A DNA stretch of 6,448 nt, from contig JAJYGM010000772.1 in assembly GCA_021785095.1 (NCBI GenBank), positions 1 through 6,448 on the forward strand, in the 5' to 3' direction. This DNA comes from Actinomycetes bacterium. Its GTDB lineage: Bacteria; Actinomycetota; Acidimicrobiia; Acidimicrobiales; Bog-793. Below, in pieces: positions 1 through 6,448 of this stretch. The notes below the pieces were generated by a model. The model did no database searches, was not told the origin of the DNA, and was given only the letters and a program-made list of their open reading frames with translations. The position numbers and the translations under genes are program-made. The first letter of the stretch is position 1, and the number at the start of each line of letters is the position of its first letter.

Positions 1-37
1 TGACCGTCGAATGCGGAGCCTCGGGGTGGCGCACCGG

Positions 38-43
38 TAGGAT
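38..43 (+). promoter_or_regulatory. Putative -10 box of the tig promoter (TAGGAT)
   Basis: TAGGAT matches the actinobacterial housekeeping -10 pattern TANNNT and ends 11 nt before the tig ATG at 55. A start site 6-8 nt downstream would leave a leader of only about 3-5 nt. No Shine-Dalgarno sequence is visible between the box and the ATG, which fits near-leaderless translation. No convincing -35 hexamer lies 16-18 bp upstream. Bases 1-37 hold nothing else that I recognise. The call rests on motif and position only. Confidence 0.4.
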
Positions 44-54
44 CAGCGGGCCAT

Positions 55-1461
55 ATGCGTGCGTCGTCCGAGGTTCTCGAAGGCAACAGGATCAAGCTCT
101 CCGTCGAGGTCGACGAGTCAGAGCTCGAGGAGGCCGTCAACGAGACGGTTCGCCGTCTTCAGCGCGAGGTGCGCGTGCCGGGCTTTCGCCCCGGAAAGGT
201 GCCCCGGCGCCTGCTCGAGACCCGCCTCGGTCCGAAGGTGATCCGGGAGGAGGTCATCCGCGACTCGCTGCCGGAGTACTACGCGCAGGCCGTCGAGGAG
301 GCCGCGCTCGACACGATCGCGGCCCCCGAGATCGACATCACCTCGGGCGAGGAGGACGGGCCCCTCGCGTTCGACGCGGTCGTGGAGGTGCGCCCGAGAG
401 CTTCCATCGCCGGCTACGAGGGGCTGCAGATCGAGCTGCCTTCTCCGGTCGCCTCGGACGAGGAGGTCGAACATCGCCTCGACCGGCTCCGGGAGCAGTT
501 CGCCGAGCTGCAGGAGGTGGATCGCCCGGCCCACGCGGGCGACGTCGTCACCATCGACGTCTCGGCAACTCGCGGAGGGGAGAGCGCGGAAGACCTCTCC
601 ACGACGGATTTCGTCTACGAGCTGGGGTCGAACATGGTAGCTCCCGGCATGGACGACGAGCTCATGGGAGCCAAGGCAGGCGACATCGTCGACGTCGAGG
701 CGCCGGACGCACCCGGCGGGGCCGCCACGCTCAAGGTGCTCGTGAAGCTCGTCCGCGAGAAGATCCTTCCCGAAGCCGACGACGAATGGGCCTCGGAAGC
801 CTCCGAGTTCGACACCGTCGAGGAGCTGCGAGCCGACCTCCGCAAGCAGCTCGACCACCTCCGTCGGCTGCAGGCGAACTTCGTGCTGCGCGAGAACGTC
901 GTGACAGAGCTCGCGAAGCTCGTCGACATCGACCCCCCCGGAACGCTCGTCGAGCAGGAGCTGGAGCGCCTCCAGGCCAGCTTCGCGAACCGGCTCGCCG
1001 AACGGAAGATCCAGCTCGACCAGTACCTCGGGGCCACCGACCAGACCGCCGAGCAGCTCGTCGCCGACCTGCGCCAGCAGGCGGTCGAGCAGGTCCGAGT
1101 CGACCTGGCGCTGCGCGCTCTTGCCGAGGCCGAGCAGATCGAGGTCACCGACGGGGACTTGAGCGCCGAGATCACGGCCTACGCGCAGTCGATCGGCCGG
1201 CCGGTGACCCAGGTGGCCCGGCAGTTCGCCGAGGGCGGCACACTGGAACGGCTACGCTCGGAGATCAGGAACTCGAAGGCGGTGGCGTGGCTGGTAGAGC
1301 ACGTCGACGTCGTCGACGAGCAGGGGATTCCCATGGATCGCACGCTGCTGTTGGAGCAAGACGGGGCTCCTGCCGACACCGAACCGGTCGCCGTGTCCGC
1401 CTCCGATGGCGATACCGTCGAGAGCGGCGAGCCCAGACAGACCGAGGAGGAGCAGGCTTGA
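55..1461 (+). CDS. tig: Trigger factor, ribosome-associated chaperone
   Basis: Trigger factor binds the ribosome at the tunnel exit and shields emerging chains in the cytosol. The 468-residue protein shows the three family domains. The N-terminal ribosome-binding domain (about 1-130) opens with [15 protein letters not shown] and carries the signature loop GFRPGK at 43-48. An FKBP-type peptidyl-prolyl isomerase region covers about 162-235 (GDVVTIDVS to KVLVKLV). The helical C-terminal chaperone domain runs from about 250 to 420. The ATG at 55 is chosen because the family-typical N-terminus begins a few residues later. There are two oddities. The FKBP region is shorter than in E. coli, lacking the segment equivalent to PEEYHAENLKGK, and has Met199 where E. 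coli has Phe in the PGF motif, so isomerase activity may be weak or lost (inference). A tail of about 46 mostly acidic and polar residues (423-468) follows the chaperone domain. It is the first gene of the tig-clpP-clpX operon. Confidence 0.96.
   Translation: MRASSEVLEGNRIKLSVEVDESELEEAVNETVRRLQREVRVPGFRPGKVPRRLLETRLGPKVIREEVIRDSLPEYYAQAVEEAALDTIAAPEIDITSGEEDGPLAFDAVVEVRPRASIAGYEGLQIELPSPVASDEEVEHRLDRLREQFAELQEVDRPAHAGDVVTIDVSATRGGESAEDLSTTDFVYELGSNMVAPGMDDELMGAKAGDIVDVEAPDAPGGAATLKVLVKLVREKILPEADDEWASEASEFDTVEELRADLRKQLDHLRRLQANFVLRENVVTELAKLVDIDPPGTLVEQELERLQASFANRLAERKIQLDQYLGATDQTAEQLVADLRQQAVEQVRVDLALRALAEAEQIEVTDGDLSAEITAYAQSIGRPVTQVARQFAEGGTLERLRSEIRNSKAVAWLVEHVDVVDEQGIPMDRTLLLEQDGAPADTEPVAVSASDGDTVESGEPRQTEEEQA
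1444..1452 (+). promoter_or_regulatory. Shine-Dalgarno of clpP, inside the tig 3' end
   Basis: GAGGAGGAG lies 5 nt before the TTG at 1458 and pairs well with the anti-SD end of 16S rRNA. It is built from the last Glu codons of tig. It decides the clpP start, because no ATG is available at the conserved N-terminus, and it suggests that ribosomes finishing tig reinitiate on clpP at the TTGA overlap. Confidence 0.75.
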
Positions 1462-2087
1462 GGGCGTCCAACTATCTCGTCCCGACCGTTGTCGAGCAGT
1501 CCAGTCGTGGCGAGCGGGCATACGACCTGTACTCCCGGCTGCTACGTGAGCGGATCATCTTCATCGGGACGCCGATCGACGACACGATCGCGAACCTCGT
1601 GTGCGCACAGATGCTGTTCCTCGAGTCCGAGGACCCGGAGAAGGACATCAACGTCTACATCAACTCGCCCGGTGGCGACATAACGGCGCTGTTCGCCATC
1701 TACGACACGATGAAGTTCGTGCGACCGGACAAGTCGACGTTCTGCTTCGGCCAGGCGGCGTCCGCCGCGGCCGTGCTGCTCGCAGCCGGCACGAAGGGCA
1801 AGCGGTTCGCTCTTCCGCACGCCCGCATCCTGTTGCACCAGCCCTACGGCGGCGCCGCTGGGCAGGCGACCGATATCGAGCTCCAGGCGAAGGAGATCCT
1901 TCGCATGCGGGACCTTCTCAACCAGATCCTGGCGGAGGACACGGGCCAGTCGATCGCGAAGATCCATGCAGACACCGATCGGGATTTCATCATGAGCGCC
2001 GACGAGGCGCGAGAGTATGGAGTCATCGACGAAGTGATCAGTACCAGAGAGACCGTCGGCGTGGTGAGCGCCGTCGGCGCTGCCTGA
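1458..2087 (+). CDS. clpP: ATP-dependent Clp protease proteolytic subunit ClpP
   Basis: ClpP is the serine peptidase that forms the tetradecameric degradation chamber served by ClpX or ClpC. The predicted protein has 209 residues, the normal family length. The catalytic triad can be placed by family spacing: Ser102 in GQAAS, His127 in LLHQP and Asp176 in DTDRDF. The oligomerisation core YINSPGGD (about 67-74) is present. The N-terminal [17 protein letters not shown] (about 7-23) is the usual axial-loop segment. The TTG at 1458 is chosen because it overlaps the tig stop as TTGA, has a strong SD 5 nt upstream and gives a family-typical N-terminus; an upstream start would read through tig in a shadow frame. 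The [15 protein letters not shown] stretch resembles actinobacterial ClpP2 more than ClpP1. Only one clpP lies here, whereas many actinobacteria have a clpP1-clpP2 tandem. clpX follows after 14 nt. Confidence 0.96.
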   Translation: MRASNYLVPTVVEQSSRGERAYDLYSRLLRERIIFIGTPIDDTIANLVCAQMLFLESEDPEKDINVYINSPGGDITALFAIYDTMKFVRPDKSTFCFGQAASAAAVLLAAGTKGKRFALPHARILLHQPYGGAAGQATDIELQAKEILRMRDLLNQILAEDTGQSIAKIHADTDRDFIMSADEAREYGVIDEVISTRETVGVVSAVGAA

Positions 2088-2101
2088 CCGGGGGAGGCCC
2101 A

Positions 2102-3373
2102 GTGGCGAAGTTCGGCGACGGGGGGGAGCTCGTCAAGTGCAGCTTCTGCGGGAAGTCGCAGAAGCAGGTGAAGAAGCTCATCGCCGGCCCAGGTGTCTAC
2201 ATCTGTGACGAGTGCATCGAGCTCTGCAACGACATCATCGAGGAAGAGCTCGCCGAGCCGACGGAGGTCAACTTCGAGGACCTCCCCAAGCCGAAGGAGA
2301 TCTTCGAGTTCCTGAACGACTACGTGGTCGGCCAGGAGCAGGCGAAGAAGATCCTGTCGGTCGCTGTCTACAACCACTACAAGCGCGTCCAGGCCGGCGT
2401 CTACAAGGACGGCGAGGTCGAGATCGCGAAGTCCAACATCCTGCTGCTCGGCCCGACGGGCTGCGGCAAGACGCTGCTCGCCCAGACCCTTGCGCGCATG
2501 CTCAACGTCCCCTTCGCGATCGCGGATGCGACGGCGCTCACAGAAGCCGGGTACGTCGGCGAGGACGTCGAGAACATCCTGCTCAAGCTGATCCAGGCGG
2601 CCGACTACGACGTGAAGAAGGCCGAGACCGGGATCATCTACATCGACGAGATCGACAAGATCGCCCGCAAGTCCGAGAACCCGTCGATCACCCGCGACGT
2701 CTCGGGCGAGGGTGTGCAGCAGGCCCTTTTGAAGATCCTCGAGGGCACGACCGCCTCGGTGCCCCCCCAAGGAGGCCGGAAGCACCCCCACCAGGAGTTC
2801 ATCCAGATCGACACGACGAACATCCTGTTCATCTGCGGCGGTGCGTTCGCCGGGCTCAACAAGATCATCGAGAACCGCATCGGGCGCGCCGGCATCGGCT
2901 TCCGTGCCGAGGTGCGGCGCGGAAAGCGGTGGGACGAGGGCGAGCTCCTGATGCAGGTCCTCCCCGAGGATCTCCTCAAGTTCGGCCTCATCCCCGAGTT
3001 CGTGGGACGCCTGCCGGTCATCGGCGCGGTGTCGAGCCTCGACCGGGAGGCGCTCGTGCGGATCCTCGTGGAACCGAAGAACGCTCTTGTGCGCCAGTAC
3101 AAGCGGGTGTTCGAGCTCGACAACGTGGAGCTCGAGATCACCGAGGATGCGCTCGAGGCCATCTCCGACCAGGCAATGCTGCGCGGCACCGGTGCGCGTG
3201 GACTGCGGGCGATCCTCGAGGAGGTCCTCCTCGACGTGATGTACGAGCTACCTAGCCGCGAAGACATCGGCCGCTGCCTCGTCGACCGCTCCGTCGTGCT
3301 CGAGCACGTCGCCCCGTCGCTCGTCCCGAAGTCACCCGAGAAGCCCGAGCGGTCCCGGCGCGCCGCCTCCTGA
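2102..3373 (+). CDS. clpX: ATP-dependent Clp protease ATP-binding subunit ClpX
   Basis: ClpX is the hexameric AAA+ unfoldase that recognises tagged substrates and threads them into ClpP. The 423-residue protein is almost the same length as E. coli ClpX. It has the N-terminal zinc-binding domain with Cys13, Cys16, Cys35 and Cys38; Walker A GPTGCGKT (117-124); the pore-1 loop GYVGED (150-155); Walker B IIYIDEID (178-185); the RKH pore loop (226-228); the IGF loop (265-267) that docks on ClpP; an arginine finger at Arg303 in FVGRLPV; and sensor 2 GARGLR (364-369). All key residues are present, so it should be active and able to pair with ClpP. The start is GTG at 2102, preceded by GGGGGAGG (2090-2097) with a 4-nt spacer, and it places MAKFGDGG just before the zinc domain. 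A longer in-frame extension upstream runs through clpP in a shadow frame and is not used. It shares the operon with tig and clpP. Confidence 0.98.
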   Translation: MAKFGDGGELVKCSFCGKSQKQVKKLIAGPGVYICDECIELCNDIIEEELAEPTEVNFEDLPKPKEIFEFLNDYVVGQEQAKKILSVAVYNHYKRVQAGVYKDGEVEIAKSNILLLGPTGCGKTLLAQTLARMLNVPFAIADATALTEAGYVGEDVENILLKLIQAADYDVKKAETGIIYIDEIDKIARKSENPSITRDVSGEGVQQALLKILEGTTASVPPQGGRKHPHQEFIQIDTTNILFICGGAFAGLNKIIENRIGRAGIGFRAEVRRGKRWDEGELLMQVLPEDLLKFGLIPEFVGRLPVIGAVSSLDREALVRILVEPKNALVRQYKRVFELDNVELEITEDALEAISDQAMLRGTGARGLRAILEEVLLDVMYELPSREDIGRCLVDRSVVLEHVAPSLVPKSPEKPERSRRAAS

Positions 3374-3378
3374 TCGCC

Positions 3379-3382
3379 GGAG
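3379..3382 (+). promoter_or_regulatory. Shine-Dalgarno supporting the CTG start of folC
   Basis: GGAG lies just after the clpX stop, with a 7-nt spacer to CTG at 3390. No ATG, GTG or TTG occurs in any frame between the clpX stop and 3456, so this site and the CTG are the best explanation of how folC is started. Confidence 0.5.
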
Positions 3383-3389
3383 CGCGCAT

Positions 3390-4760
3390 CTGACCGAGAC
3401 GGGACCTTTCTCTCCACCCGCCGACGGACCCTCCGGCGCCAGCATCGGCGAGGCGCTTGCCTGGCTGGACCGGCACATCAACCTCGAGGCGATCGAGTCA
3501 GGGCGGGCTGGGCGTTATCGCGAGCCCTCCCTCGAGCGCGTCTCTGCGTTGACGGATGCCATGGGATCGCCACAGTCCGCCTATCCGGTTGTGCACGTGA
3601 CCGGCACGAACGGCAAGGGCTCGACGACGCGCCTCGTCGGGTCCTTGCTCCAGGCGGAGGGCGTCCGCGCAGGCTGCTACACGAGCCCGCACCTCGAGCA
3701 GGTGAACGAACGTCTTGCCATCGCGGACGAGCCGATCCCCGACGCGGAGCTGGCGGCTCAACTCGGGGCGCTGGCGGAGCTCGAGCGCTTCCTCGGGATC
3801 AAGCCGACGTGGTTCGAGCTCGTGACGGCAGCAGCGTTCCGCTGGTTCTCCGACGAGGCCGTCGAGGCTGCGGTCGTCGAGGTCGGGCTCGGCGGTCGCT
3901 ACGACGCGACCAACGTTGCGGACGGCTCGGTCGCTCTCGTGACGAACGTGGAGCTCGACCACACGGAGATCCTCGGCTCGTCGCGGGAGTCGATCGCCGC
4001 CGAGAAGGCGGGCATCGTGAAGGCGGGCTCGGTGCTCGTCCTCGGCGAGGACGACCCCGAGATCGCGAGGATCTTCGAGGACGAAGCCGGCAAGGCCGGC
4101 GCAGCTGCGGTGTGGCGGCGCGGGGAGGACTTCGCCGCAGAGAACGTGAGGGTGGCGGTCGGCGGGCGCGTGGCGGACCTCTGGACCCCTGCCGGCCGCT
4201 ACGACGACGTGTTCATCGCTCTCCGAGGCGAGCACCAGGTCGAGAACGCGGCTGTCGCCCTCGCAGGCGTCCAGGCGTTCCTCGGGGACGTGCTCCCCGA
4301 GGACGTGGTGAGGGAAGCCTTCGGGGCCGTGCGCGTGCCTGGCCGCCTCGAGGTGGTGCGACGGCACCCCACCGTGGTGCTCGACGGGGCTCACAACGCC
4401 GCCGGTGCCGCGGCCGCCGGGCGAGCTCTTGCCGAGGACTTCGAGGGTCCGGAACGGATAGTGGTCGTCATGGGCATACTCAGGAACCGTGAGGCGGGTG
4501 ACCTGCTCACCGGGCTCACGAGCGACCGGATCTCGACAGTCGTGGCATGCACGCCACCAAGCCCGCGTGCCCAGCCGGCTTCGGCCGTGCTCGAGGCCGC
4601 ATCGGCTCTCGGTCTGCGGGCTGAGGACGGTGGCGAGGTGGCGGACGCCGTGGCGCGCGCGATCCAGATCGCCGGTCGCGACGACCTCGTGCTCGTCACC
4701 GGCTCCCTCTACGTCGTCGGCGCGGCGAGGTCCTGGTTGCGAGAGCAGGCCGTAGCCTGA
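3390..4760 (+). CDS. folC: Bifunctional folylpolyglutamate synthase / dihydrofolate synthase
   Basis: FolC is a Mur-ligase-family ATP enzyme that adds glutamate to dihydropteroate and/or to reduced folates in the cytosol. Numbered from CTG 3390, the 456-residue product has the P-loop TGTNGKGST (71-79), [11 protein letters not shown] (about 98-108), [13 protein letters not shown] (about 164-176), the EKAGIVKAG segment with the likely carbamylated Lys (Lys206), GRLEVV, and DGAHNAAG (about 332-339). It ends with the usual [14 protein letters not shown]. The first standard start codon in frame is TTG 3549, but the frame is open far upstream and encodes the conserved N-terminal helix [12 protein letters not shown] and [17 protein letters not shown]. 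That start would remove real family sequence. CTG 3390 begins M-T-E-T and has GGAG 7 nt upstream. The 16-nt gap to clpX suggests cotranscription. Whether it has both activities cannot be told from sequence. Confidence in the gene is very high; confidence in the exact start is moderate. Confidence 0.9.
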   Translation: MTETGPFSPPADGPSGASIGEALAWLDRHINLEAIESGRAGRYREPSLERVSALTDAMGSPQSAYPVVHVTGTNGKGSTTRLVGSLLQAEGVRAGCYTSPHLEQVNERLAIADEPIPDAELAAQLGALAELERFLGIKPTWFELVTAAAFRWFSDEAVEAAVVEVGLGGRYDATNVADGSVALVTNVELDHTEILGSSRESIAAEKAGIVKAGSVLVLGEDDPEIARIFEDEAGKAGAAAVWRRGEDFAAENVRVAVGGRVADLWTPAGRYDDVFIALRGEHQVENAAVALAGVQAFLGDVLPEDVVREAFGAVRVPGRLEVVRRHPTVVLDGAHNAAGAAAAGRALAEDFEGPERIVVVMGILRNREAGDLLTGLTSDRISTVVACTPPSPRAQPASAVLEAASALGLRAEDGGEVADAVARAIQIAGRDDLVLVTGSLYVVGAARSWLREQAVA

Positions 4761-4762
4761 GC

Positions 4763-4791
4763 CCGAGGTGCGAAGCGGGCTCCGAGGTGCG
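4763..4791 (+). repeat. 10-bp direct repeat pair upstream of ndk
   Basis: CCGAGGTGCG occurs at 4763-4772 and again, identical, at 4782-4791, 19 bp apart. The second copy ends 2 bp before the -10 box of ndk. The pair fills most of the short folC-ndk gap. It could be a two-site operator or a small tandem duplication. Confidence 0.7.
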
Positions 4792-4809
4792 TGTAGCCTG
4801 CCCGCTTCG
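4771..4809. repeat. 10-bp perfect inverted repeat around the ndk -10 box
   Basis: CGAAGCGGGC (4771-4780) and its exact reverse complement GCCCGCTTCG (4800-4809) flank a 19-bp interval that contains the TAGCCT -10 element. The right arm ends on the first base of the ndk GTG start. As DNA it could be an operator. As RNA in read-through from folC it could form a hairpin that hides the ndk start or weakly terminates folC. No T-run follows, so a classical terminator is unlikely. Confidence 0.6.
4794..4799 (+). promoter_or_regulatory. Putative -10 box of the ndk promoter (TAGCCT)
   Basis: TAGCCT fits TANNNT and ends 9 nt before the GTG at 4809, so a transcript from it would be leaderless or nearly so. 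No SD is visible ahead of the GTG, which agrees. No clear -35 hexamer lies at 16-18 bp. The same octamer GTAGCCTG occurs again in the mreB promoter. Confidence 0.45.
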
Positions 4810-5220
4810 TGGACCGAACCCTCGTCATCGCGAAGCCCGACGCCGTCCGCCGCGGTCTCGCCGGCGAGATCCTCGCTCGGCTCGAGCGCAAGGGGCTGCG
4901 CCCGGTCCGCGGTAGAGCTGCGCACGATCGACGAGGAGACCGCCGGTCGCCACTATGCCGAGCACGCCGGGAAGCCCTTCTACGGCGACCTCGTCTCGTT
5001 CATCACCGGTGGGCCCTCGCTCGTGATGGTCCTCGAGGGACCGGAGGACACCTGGCGGATCGTCCGCACGATGATGGGACCGACGAACCCGGCCGACGCG
5101 CCGCCAGGGACGATCCGGGGGGACTTCGGCACGGTCATGACCGAGAACCTCGTCCACGGCTCGGACGGGCCCGAGTCGGCCGCCCGCGAGATCGGCATCT
5201 TCTTTCCGGAGCTCGCCTAG
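4809..5220 (+). pseudogene. ndk: Nucleoside diphosphate kinase, broken by a one-base insertion
   Basis: Ndk transfers the gamma-phosphate of ATP to nucleoside diphosphates through a phospho-histidine. From GTG 4809 the frame reads MDRTLVIAKPDAVRRGLAGE to LRPV (33 residues). It then goes wrong, while the next frame continues the family sequence AVELRTIDEETAGRHYAEH to FFPELA, stop at 5218-5220. Removing one C at 4907 or 4908 joins them into a 136-residue protein of exactly family length. Lys9, Tyr49, Arg86, Thr92, Arg103, Asn113 and the catalytic His116 in NLVHGSD are all present. Nothing else is damaged, so a sequencing or assembly error, or a very recent mutation, is more likely than an old pseudogene. 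An automatic call starting at GTG 4768 in the second frame would give a wrong N-terminus of about 47 residues. Type is given as pseudogene only because the sequence as shown is frameshifted. Confidence 0.9.
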
Positions 5221-5276
5221 ACTGTCGGCACCGTCCGCTGGTCCCAGGCAGTCCGGCCGGCGCGAGACGGCCCGCC

Positions 5277-5305
5277 TTGAGTGCTTGCCCACGATCTCGT
5301 AGCCT
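5277..5305 (+). promoter_or_regulatory. Promoter of the mreBC operon
   Basis: TTGAGT (5277-5282) and TAGCCT (5300-5305) are separated by exactly 17 bp, the best promoter match in the window. Transcription would start near 5312 and leave a leader of about 39 nt before mreB. The rest of the ndk-mreB gap (5221-5350) contains short GC-rich inverted repeats, but no hairpin followed by a T-run. Confidence 0.7.
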
Positions 5306-5350
5306 GGTATCGACCGCTCCGGCCAGCCCCCAAAAGGAGCCCTTCGTCTC

Positions 5351-6382
5351 ATGCCCGAGAACAGCCTTTCCTTCATCGGCCGCGACATGGCCGTCGACCT
5401 CGGCACGGCGAACACGCTCGTCTACGTGCGCGGGAAGGGGATCGTCCTCAACGAGCCTTCTGTCGTCGCCATCAACGTGAAGGACGGCCACCCGCTCGCC
5501 GTCGGCGTCGAGGCCAAGCGGATGATCGGCCGGACGCCGAGCAACATCCAGGCGATCCGGCCGCTCAAGGACGGCGTCATCGCCGACTTCGAGATCTGCG
5601 AGATGATGTTGCGCTACTTCATCCGGCGGGTGCATCCGCGGCGGTTCTCCAAGCCCCGCATGGTCATCTGCGTACCCTCGGGCATCACCGGCGTCGAAAA
5701 GCGGGCAGTCCAGGAAGCAGCCGAGTACGCCGGCGCCCGCAAGGCCTACATCGTCGAGGAGCCGATGGCCGCCGCCATCGGCGCCGGGCTACCCATTCAC
5801 GAGCCGACCGGGAACATGGTCGTCGACATCGGCGGTGGCACGACCGAGGTGGCCGTCATCTCTCTCGGCGGCATCGTCGTCAGCCAGTCGATCCGCATAG
5901 GCGGTGACGAGCTCGACGAAGCGATCATCTCCTTCGTCAAGAAGGAGTACTCGCTCGCCCTCGGTGAGCGGACGGCGGAGGAGATCAAGATCGCGCTCGG
6001 GTCCGCCTGCGAGCTCGAGGAGGAGCTGCACGCCGAGATCCGCGGCCGGGACCTCGTGACCGGCCTCCCGAAGACGGTCGTCACGACGACCGAGGAGATC
6101 CGCAAGGCGATCGAGGAGCCGGTCGCCGCGATCGTGGACGCCGTCAAGGTGACGCTCGACCGCTGCCCACCGGAGCTGGCGGCCGACATCATGGAGCAGG
6201 GCATCGTCCTCACCGGCGGCGGCGCTCTCCTGCACGGGCTCGACGTCCGGCTCCAGGGCGAGACGCACATGCCCATAGTCGTCGCACCGGACCCGCTGAA
6301 CTGCGTCGCGCTCGGCAGCGGCATGTGCCTCGAGGAGTTCGAGGCACTGAAACAGGTGCTCAGCTCCTCGTCGAACCGCTGA
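5351..6382 (+). CDS. mreB: Rod shape-determining protein MreB (bacterial actin)
   Basis: MreB polymerises under the inner membrane and guides the elongation machinery that builds lateral cell wall. The 343-residue protein has family length and the actin-fold ATP site: phosphate-1 loop DLGTANT (16-22), the connecting segment [12 protein letters not shown] (about 135-146) with the hydrolysis-related Glu, phosphate-2 loop [11 protein letters not shown] (159-169) and the adenosine-binding segment [13 protein letters not shown] (286-298). The N-terminus before the fold is short (about 15 residues), with SLSFIG as the only candidate membrane-contact segment. ATG 5351 is chosen by the family N-terminus and an upstream AAAAGGAG (5332-5339) with an 11-nt spacer, somewhat long. 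It has its own promoter and mreC follows 13 nt after its stop, so this is the head of the mre operon. Its presence suggests rod-shaped cells, or a special use in growth or sporulation as in some actinobacteria. Confidence 0.97.
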   Translation: MPENSLSFIGRDMAVDLGTANTLVYVRGKGIVLNEPSVVAINVKDGHPLAVGVEAKRMIGRTPSNIQAIRPLKDGVIADFEICEMMLRYFIRRVHPRRFSKPRMVICVPSGITGVEKRAVQEAAEYAGARKAYIVEEPMAAAIGAGLPIHEPTGNMVVDIGGGTTEVAVISLGGIVVSQSIRIGGDELDEAIISFVKKEYSLALGERTAEEIKIALGSACELEEELHAEIRGRDLVTGLPKTVVTTTEEIRKAIEEPVAAIVDAVKVTLDRCPPELAADIMEQGIVLTGGGALLHGLDVRLQGETHMPIVVAPDPLNCVALGSGMCLEEFEALKQVLSSSSNR

Positions 6383-6395
6383 CCCCGGAGTCGCT

Positions 6396-6448
6396 TTGGC
6401 GACCTCTCGGAGGTACACGAGCCAGCGTCTGACGCTCGTCATCCTCGT
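6396..6448 (+). CDS. mreC: Rod shape-determining protein MreC, N-terminal fragment (cut by window end)
   Basis: A TTG at 6396 is preceded by GGAG (6387-6390) with a 5-nt spacer and lies 13 nt after the mreB stop. It opens a frame of 17 codons up to the window edge, reading MATSRRYTSQRLTLVIL. A short basic start followed by the beginning of a hydrophobic segment is what MreC, a bitopic membrane protein linking MreB to the cell-wall synthases, shows at its N-terminus. The identification rests mainly on position after mreB; too little sequence is present for motifs. Confidence 0.7.
   Translation, partial: MATSRRYTSQRLTLVIL

Noticed and set aside
118..858. Antisense open frame of 246 codons opposite tig
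   Set aside because: It is a composition shadow of tig, rich in Arg, Leu, Val and Asp with no family motif and no ribosome site of its own.
4768..4908. Alternative ndk start at GTG 4768, giving one unbroken frame of 150 residues
   Set aside because: The N-terminal part in that frame is low-complexity Ser/Arg/Pro sequence, while the other frame encodes the conserved NDK start with the Lys-Pro-Asp motif.
4899..4920. Programmed +1 ribosomal frameshift in ndk
   Set aside because: There is no stop codon or rare codon at the shift point, no slippery pairing for the Val tRNA on GTC, and I know of no recoding in this family. An insertion is simpler.
3498..4925. Long antisense open frame of 475 codons opposite folC
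   Set aside because: It mirrors folC codons in a high-GC genome, where antisense frames stay open by composition. It has no recognisable domain and crosses into ndk, and folC is a clear family member.
5221..5276. Intrinsic terminator after ndk
   Set aside because: Only short stems are present (for example GGCCG at 5255-5259 with CGGCC at 5268-5272), with mismatched flanks and no T-run.
1..6448. A novel defence, mobile or biosynthetic system
   Set aside because: Every long frame is explained by a conserved housekeeping gene. There are no integrase, transposase, tRNA or attachment-site signals, no spaced repeat array, and base composition is uniform.

Overview
This window is a high-GC housekeeping block with the gene order tig – clpP – clpX – folC – ndk – mreB – mreC, all on the + strand and tightly packed. 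The order, the GC-rich third codon positions, and the TANNNT-type -10 boxes (TAGGAT, TAGCCT) placed very close to start codons all suggest an actinobacterium. Classical actinobacteria such as Streptomyces carry a looser version of this locus, with two clpP genes and with valS and a small membrane-protein gene around folC. The compact version seen here, with one clpP, would fit a deep-branching group such as Acidimicrobiia. That assignment is an inference from gene order and protein style only.

Region 1 (1-3373) is a protein quality-control operon. It has a short, apparently near-leaderless promoter and then trigger factor, which handles nascent chains at the ribosome. ClpP is translationally coupled to tig through a TTGA stop/start overlap, and ClpX, the unfoldase that feeds ClpP, follows. 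Region 2 (3374-4760) is folC, 16 nt after clpX. No ATG, GTG or TTG can serve as its true start; a CTG at 3390 with a well-placed Shine-Dalgarno is the best candidate. Region 3 (4761-5220) begins with a dense cluster of direct and inverted repeats around a TAGCCT -10 box and continues with ndk, whose reading frame is broken by one extra C at about 4907/4908. On both sides of that base the protein is an intact, family-typical NDK of 136 residues. Region 4 (5221-6448) is a 130-nt gap with a good promoter (TTGAGT, 17 bp, TAGCCT), then mreB and the first 17 codons of mreC. This is the start of a rod-shape cell-wall elongation operon that runs off the window.

The genes join protein folding and degradation, folate one-carbon metabolism, nucleotide balance and cell-shape control. 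I see no mobile element, CRISPR array, RNA gene or evidence of a new system. The points worth checking are the ndk frameshift, the CTG start of folC, the repeat-rich folC–ndk junction, the reduced PPIase domain of trigger factor and the single ClpP2-like clpP.
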